Assembly (NCBI GenBank): GCA_004299465.1
Contig: SCST01000334.1
Location: 1-6,629, forward strand
Length of the DNA: 6,629 bases
DNA from: Methylovulum sp.
Lineage (GTDB): Bacteria; Pseudomonadota; Gammaproteobacteria; Methylococcales; Methylomonadaceae
Direction: 5' to 3'
Both the position numbers and the translations under genes were made by a program. Below are positions 5,567-6,629 of the stretch, piece by piece (within the stretch, counting starts at the first letter, position 1; each line of letters opens with the position of its first letter). The notes below the pieces were generated by a model, which saw only the letters and a list, made by a program, of their open reading frames with translations, had not been told where the DNA came from and ran no database searches.

Positions 5567-5887
5567 GTGGCGTGGTTGCTTTTATTTTCTGCCGGATTCG
5601 TGGAAATATTATTTGCTTTAAGTCTTAAATATAACGAAGGTTTCACCAGGCTTTGGCCCAGTGTGGCAACGATGGTGTGCGGTGGCGGCAGCTTTTATTT
5701 GCTGGTGCTGGCCATTAAAACGTTGCCGCTGGGGACAGCTTATGCCGTGTGGACGGGTATGGGGGCGGTCGGTGTCGCGATAGCGGGGATTATTTTATTC
5801 AAAGAATCCGCAGACTGGTATCGTTTGCTGTCCATTACACTGGTGATCGTCGGTATTATCGGGCTGAAATTAACGGACTCCGAGTAA
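5567..5887 (+). CDS. sugE: SMR-family small multidrug/guanidinium exporter, SugE/Gdx type
   Basis: The protein is a four-helix inner-membrane antiporter that works as an antiparallel dimer. SugE/Gdx proteins export guanidinium or some quaternary ammonium compounds in exchange for protons. The 106-residue length is typical. Membrane helices lie about 2-19, 32-50, 56-75 and 84-103. The central proton/substrate glutamate is Glu13 (AGFVEILFALSLKY). The GTAYAVWTGMGAVG motif (56-69) supplies Tyr59 and Trp62, and Ser42 is present, all as in the Gdx branch. Residue 16 is Phe where Gdx-type proteins commonly have Trp, which may alter substrate packing. The GTG start is supported by AAGGGGAG five bases upstream. 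The stop overlaps the tusB ATG by one base (TAATG), so it is cotranslated with the sulfur-relay genes, though no functional link is obvious. Substrate is uncertain. Confidence 0.9.
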   Translation: MAWLLLFSAGFVEILFALSLKYNEGFTRLWPSVATMVCGGGSFYLLVLAIKTLPLGTAYAVWTGMGAVGVAIAGIILFKESADWYRLLSITLVIVGIIGLKLTDSE

Positions 5888-6177
5888 TGTTGCACCTGAT
5901 ATTTCAGTCACCGCTTGAAGTCGCTGTCCTGGGGCGTATAAGCGCAGGCGATGACGTGGTTTTTCTTGAAAGTGCGGTGCTGGGCTTGTTACAGATGGGC
6001 AACTTAGCTGGCGTGTTAACAGATTTGACTGCACGTTGCAGGCTTTATGTGCTGTCTGACGCTATAAACGCTAGAGGCATACTGGCCGATGAGTTGGTAG
6101 CCGGCATGGAACTTATTGATTATGCCGGATTGGTTGCCTTAACGGTTAAAAACCCGGCGATCCAGTCATGGTCTTGA
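5887..6177 (+). CDS. tusB: Sulfurtransferase complex subunit TusB (DsrH family)
   Basis: TusB is a small cytoplasmic subunit of the TusBCD (DsrEFH-like) complex. The complex receives persulfide sulfur and hands it to TusE/DsrC for tRNA 2-thiouridine synthesis by MnmA, or for sulfur oxidation in Dsr organisms. The 96-residue protein opens with MLHLIFQSPLE, has GDDVVFLESAVLGLL (21-35), then RLYVLSDAINARGI (52-65), and closes with the diagnostic MELIDYAGLVALTVKNP (74-90) and a terminal SWS. The catalytic cysteine of this complex sits in TusD, and here the only Cys is Cys51. The ATG overlaps the SMR stop (TAATG), and the frame is open well upstream, but this start gives the family length. The last ten bases overlap dsrC. 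The expected neighbours tusC and tusD are absent; an exporter gene occupies their place. Confidence 0.9.
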   Translation: MLHLIFQSPLEVAVLGRISAGDDVVFLESAVLGLLQMGNLAGVLTDLTARCRLYVLSDAINARGILADELVAGMELIDYAGLVALTVKNPAIQSWS

Positions 6178-6500
6178 TGGTTGCCGGCAGCTTGCCGGAA
6201 CTCACCGATCAGGGATTTTTGGTCAGGCTGACGGACTGGGACGAAGACGTTGCCGGGCGTCTGGCTGAAATAAACCATATCGAGCTAAGCGATGAGCATT
6301 GGGAAATCATCCTGTTTATTCGTGAGTATTACCTGCTTTATAAGCATTTGCCGAATGCGCGGGTTTTTACCAAGGCGGTGTTGAAGCAATTTGGTGAGAG
6401 CAAGGGTAATAGCCGCTATTTACACCGGTTATTTCCCGATGGGCCGCTGAAATATGCCTGTAAATTAGCGGGTTTGCCGAAGCCGCCGACTTGTTTGTAA
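6168..6500 (+). CDS. dsrC: TusE/DsrC-family sulfur-carrier protein with both DsrC cysteines
   Basis: This 110-residue cytoplasmic protein carries sulfur on C-terminal cysteines. Family landmarks are LTDQGFLVRLTDWDEDVA (12-29), LSDEHWEIILFIREYY (40-55), RVFTKAVLKQFG, GNSRYLHRLFPDGP, and the tail ACKLAGLPKPPTCL. The penultimate Cys109 is common to TusE and DsrC. Cys98, exactly 11 residues before, is the second cysteine that distinguishes DsrC from E. coli-type TusE, which has only the last one. With both it could form the intramolecular disulfide or trisulfide chemistry known for DsrC. Starting at 6168 aligns the N-terminus with DsrC without gaps; ATG at 6177 (TGATG overlap) is an alternative three codons later. 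It overlaps tusB by ten bases and depends on translational coupling, since no strong Shine-Dalgarno is seen. No dsrAB is visible, so a dissimilatory role is unproven; tRNA thiolation is the default. Confidence 0.92.
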   Translation: MVLMVAGSLPELTDQGFLVRLTDWDEDVAGRLAEINHIELSDEHWEIILFIREYYLLYKHLPNARVFTKAVLKQFGESKGNSRYLHRLFPDGPLKYACKLAGLPKPPTCL

Positions 6501-6523
6501 CGATGCGCATTTATTCTCCTGAA

Positions 6524-6555
6524 AGGTAACTACTCAGCTCCTTGCCAAGTTACCT
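6524..6555. repeat. 8-bp inverted repeat at the left end of the second MITE copy
   Basis: AGGTAACT (6524-6531) is the reverse complement of AGTTACCT (6548-6555) with a 16-base spacer. It overlaps the MITE terminus GTAACTACTCAG. The inner arm lies in a 34-base segment that replaces the five bases found at the matching place in copy 1. No T-tract follows, so it is not a typical terminator for dsrC. Confidence 0.45.
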
Positions 6556-6629
6556 GAAGTTATACTCGCTCTTTGGCCTGTGTAGGGCGCGCCGCGCGCG
6601 CCTTCTCCGATACTTGGGGCAACGTGCCA
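6526..6629. mobile_element. Second MITE copy of the same family, truncated by the window end
   Basis: The left terminus (6526-6546) matches 205-225 at 18 of 21 bases. The GC-rich arm (6581-6608) matches 231-258 at 26 of 28, both differences being T-to-C. Between these blocks this copy has 34 bases where copy 1 has five. The right half, its inverted arm and any target duplication lie beyond the window. It begins 25 bases after the dsrC stop and may form the end of that transcript through its hairpin, which is inferred. Confidence 0.65.

Noticed and set aside
5749..5886. Upstream extension of tusB inside the SMR gene
   Set aside because: The residues are unlike TusB. The ATG at 5887 begins the conserved MLH... 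and overlaps the SMR stop in the usual coupled way.
1..6629. CRISPR array, tRNA, rRNA, or toxin-antitoxin and defence genes
   Set aside because: No regularly spaced repeats, cloverleaf sequences, rRNA motifs or defence domains were seen.

Overview
The window looks like chromosomal DNA of a gammaproteobacterium of moderate GC. The protein styles (a Ser-containing STAS protein ahead of CheA, an MCP beginning MLNNLTIKAR, a DsrC-type protein in an otherwise ordinary context) resemble aquatic methylotrophs or methanotrophs such as Methylococcales. That placement is an impression from reading, not a search result.

Region 1 (1-608). The left edge holds the first ~42 codons of a leftward cheR (chemoreceptor methyltransferase). 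It has a well-placed Shine-Dalgarno sequence but no ATG, GTG or TTG in frame at the expected start. A 480-base non-coding stretch separates it from the rightward genes. That stretch contains a compact MITE-like element (205-331) with long imperfect terminal inverted repeats and a 9-bp target duplication, a separate inverted repeat (396-453), and a plausible sigma70-type promoter (514-542).

Region 2 (609-5511). This is a chemosensory cluster on the plus strand: a STAS-domain protein (TTG start), the histidine kinase CheA (ATGA overlap with the STAS gene), the coupling protein CheW, and a two-TM chemoreceptor. The receptor ends in an aromatic pentapeptide (DFEKF) of the kind CheR binds. Together with the divergent cheR these give receptor, coupler, kinase and methylation enzyme. 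No cheY, cheB, cheD or cheZ lies inside the window; they may lie beyond the left edge past cheR or elsewhere.

Region 3 (5567-6500). Three small, tightly packed genes follow: an SMR-family exporter of the SugE/Gdx type (GTG start), TusB/DsrH (TAATG overlap), and a TusE/DsrC protein (10-nt overlap) that has both C-terminal cysteines of true DsrC. TusB and TusE/DsrC belong to the sulfur relay that delivers sulfur for tRNA 2-thiouridine or sulfur oxidation. The usual partners tusD and tusC are not next to them.

Region 4 (6501-6629). Twenty-five bases after dsrC a second, diverged copy of the same MITE family begins and runs off the window, so the two copies bracket the whole plus-strand block.

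I saw no CRISPR array, tRNA, rRNA, phage gene or transposase. Most of the window is recognisable biology. The points most worth a second look are the AUC-like cheR start, the MITE pair with its target duplication, the receptor's C-terminal pentapeptide, the CheA linker with repeated LGE helices, the A9 tracts in cheA and cheR, and the two-cysteine DsrC beside a lone tusB.
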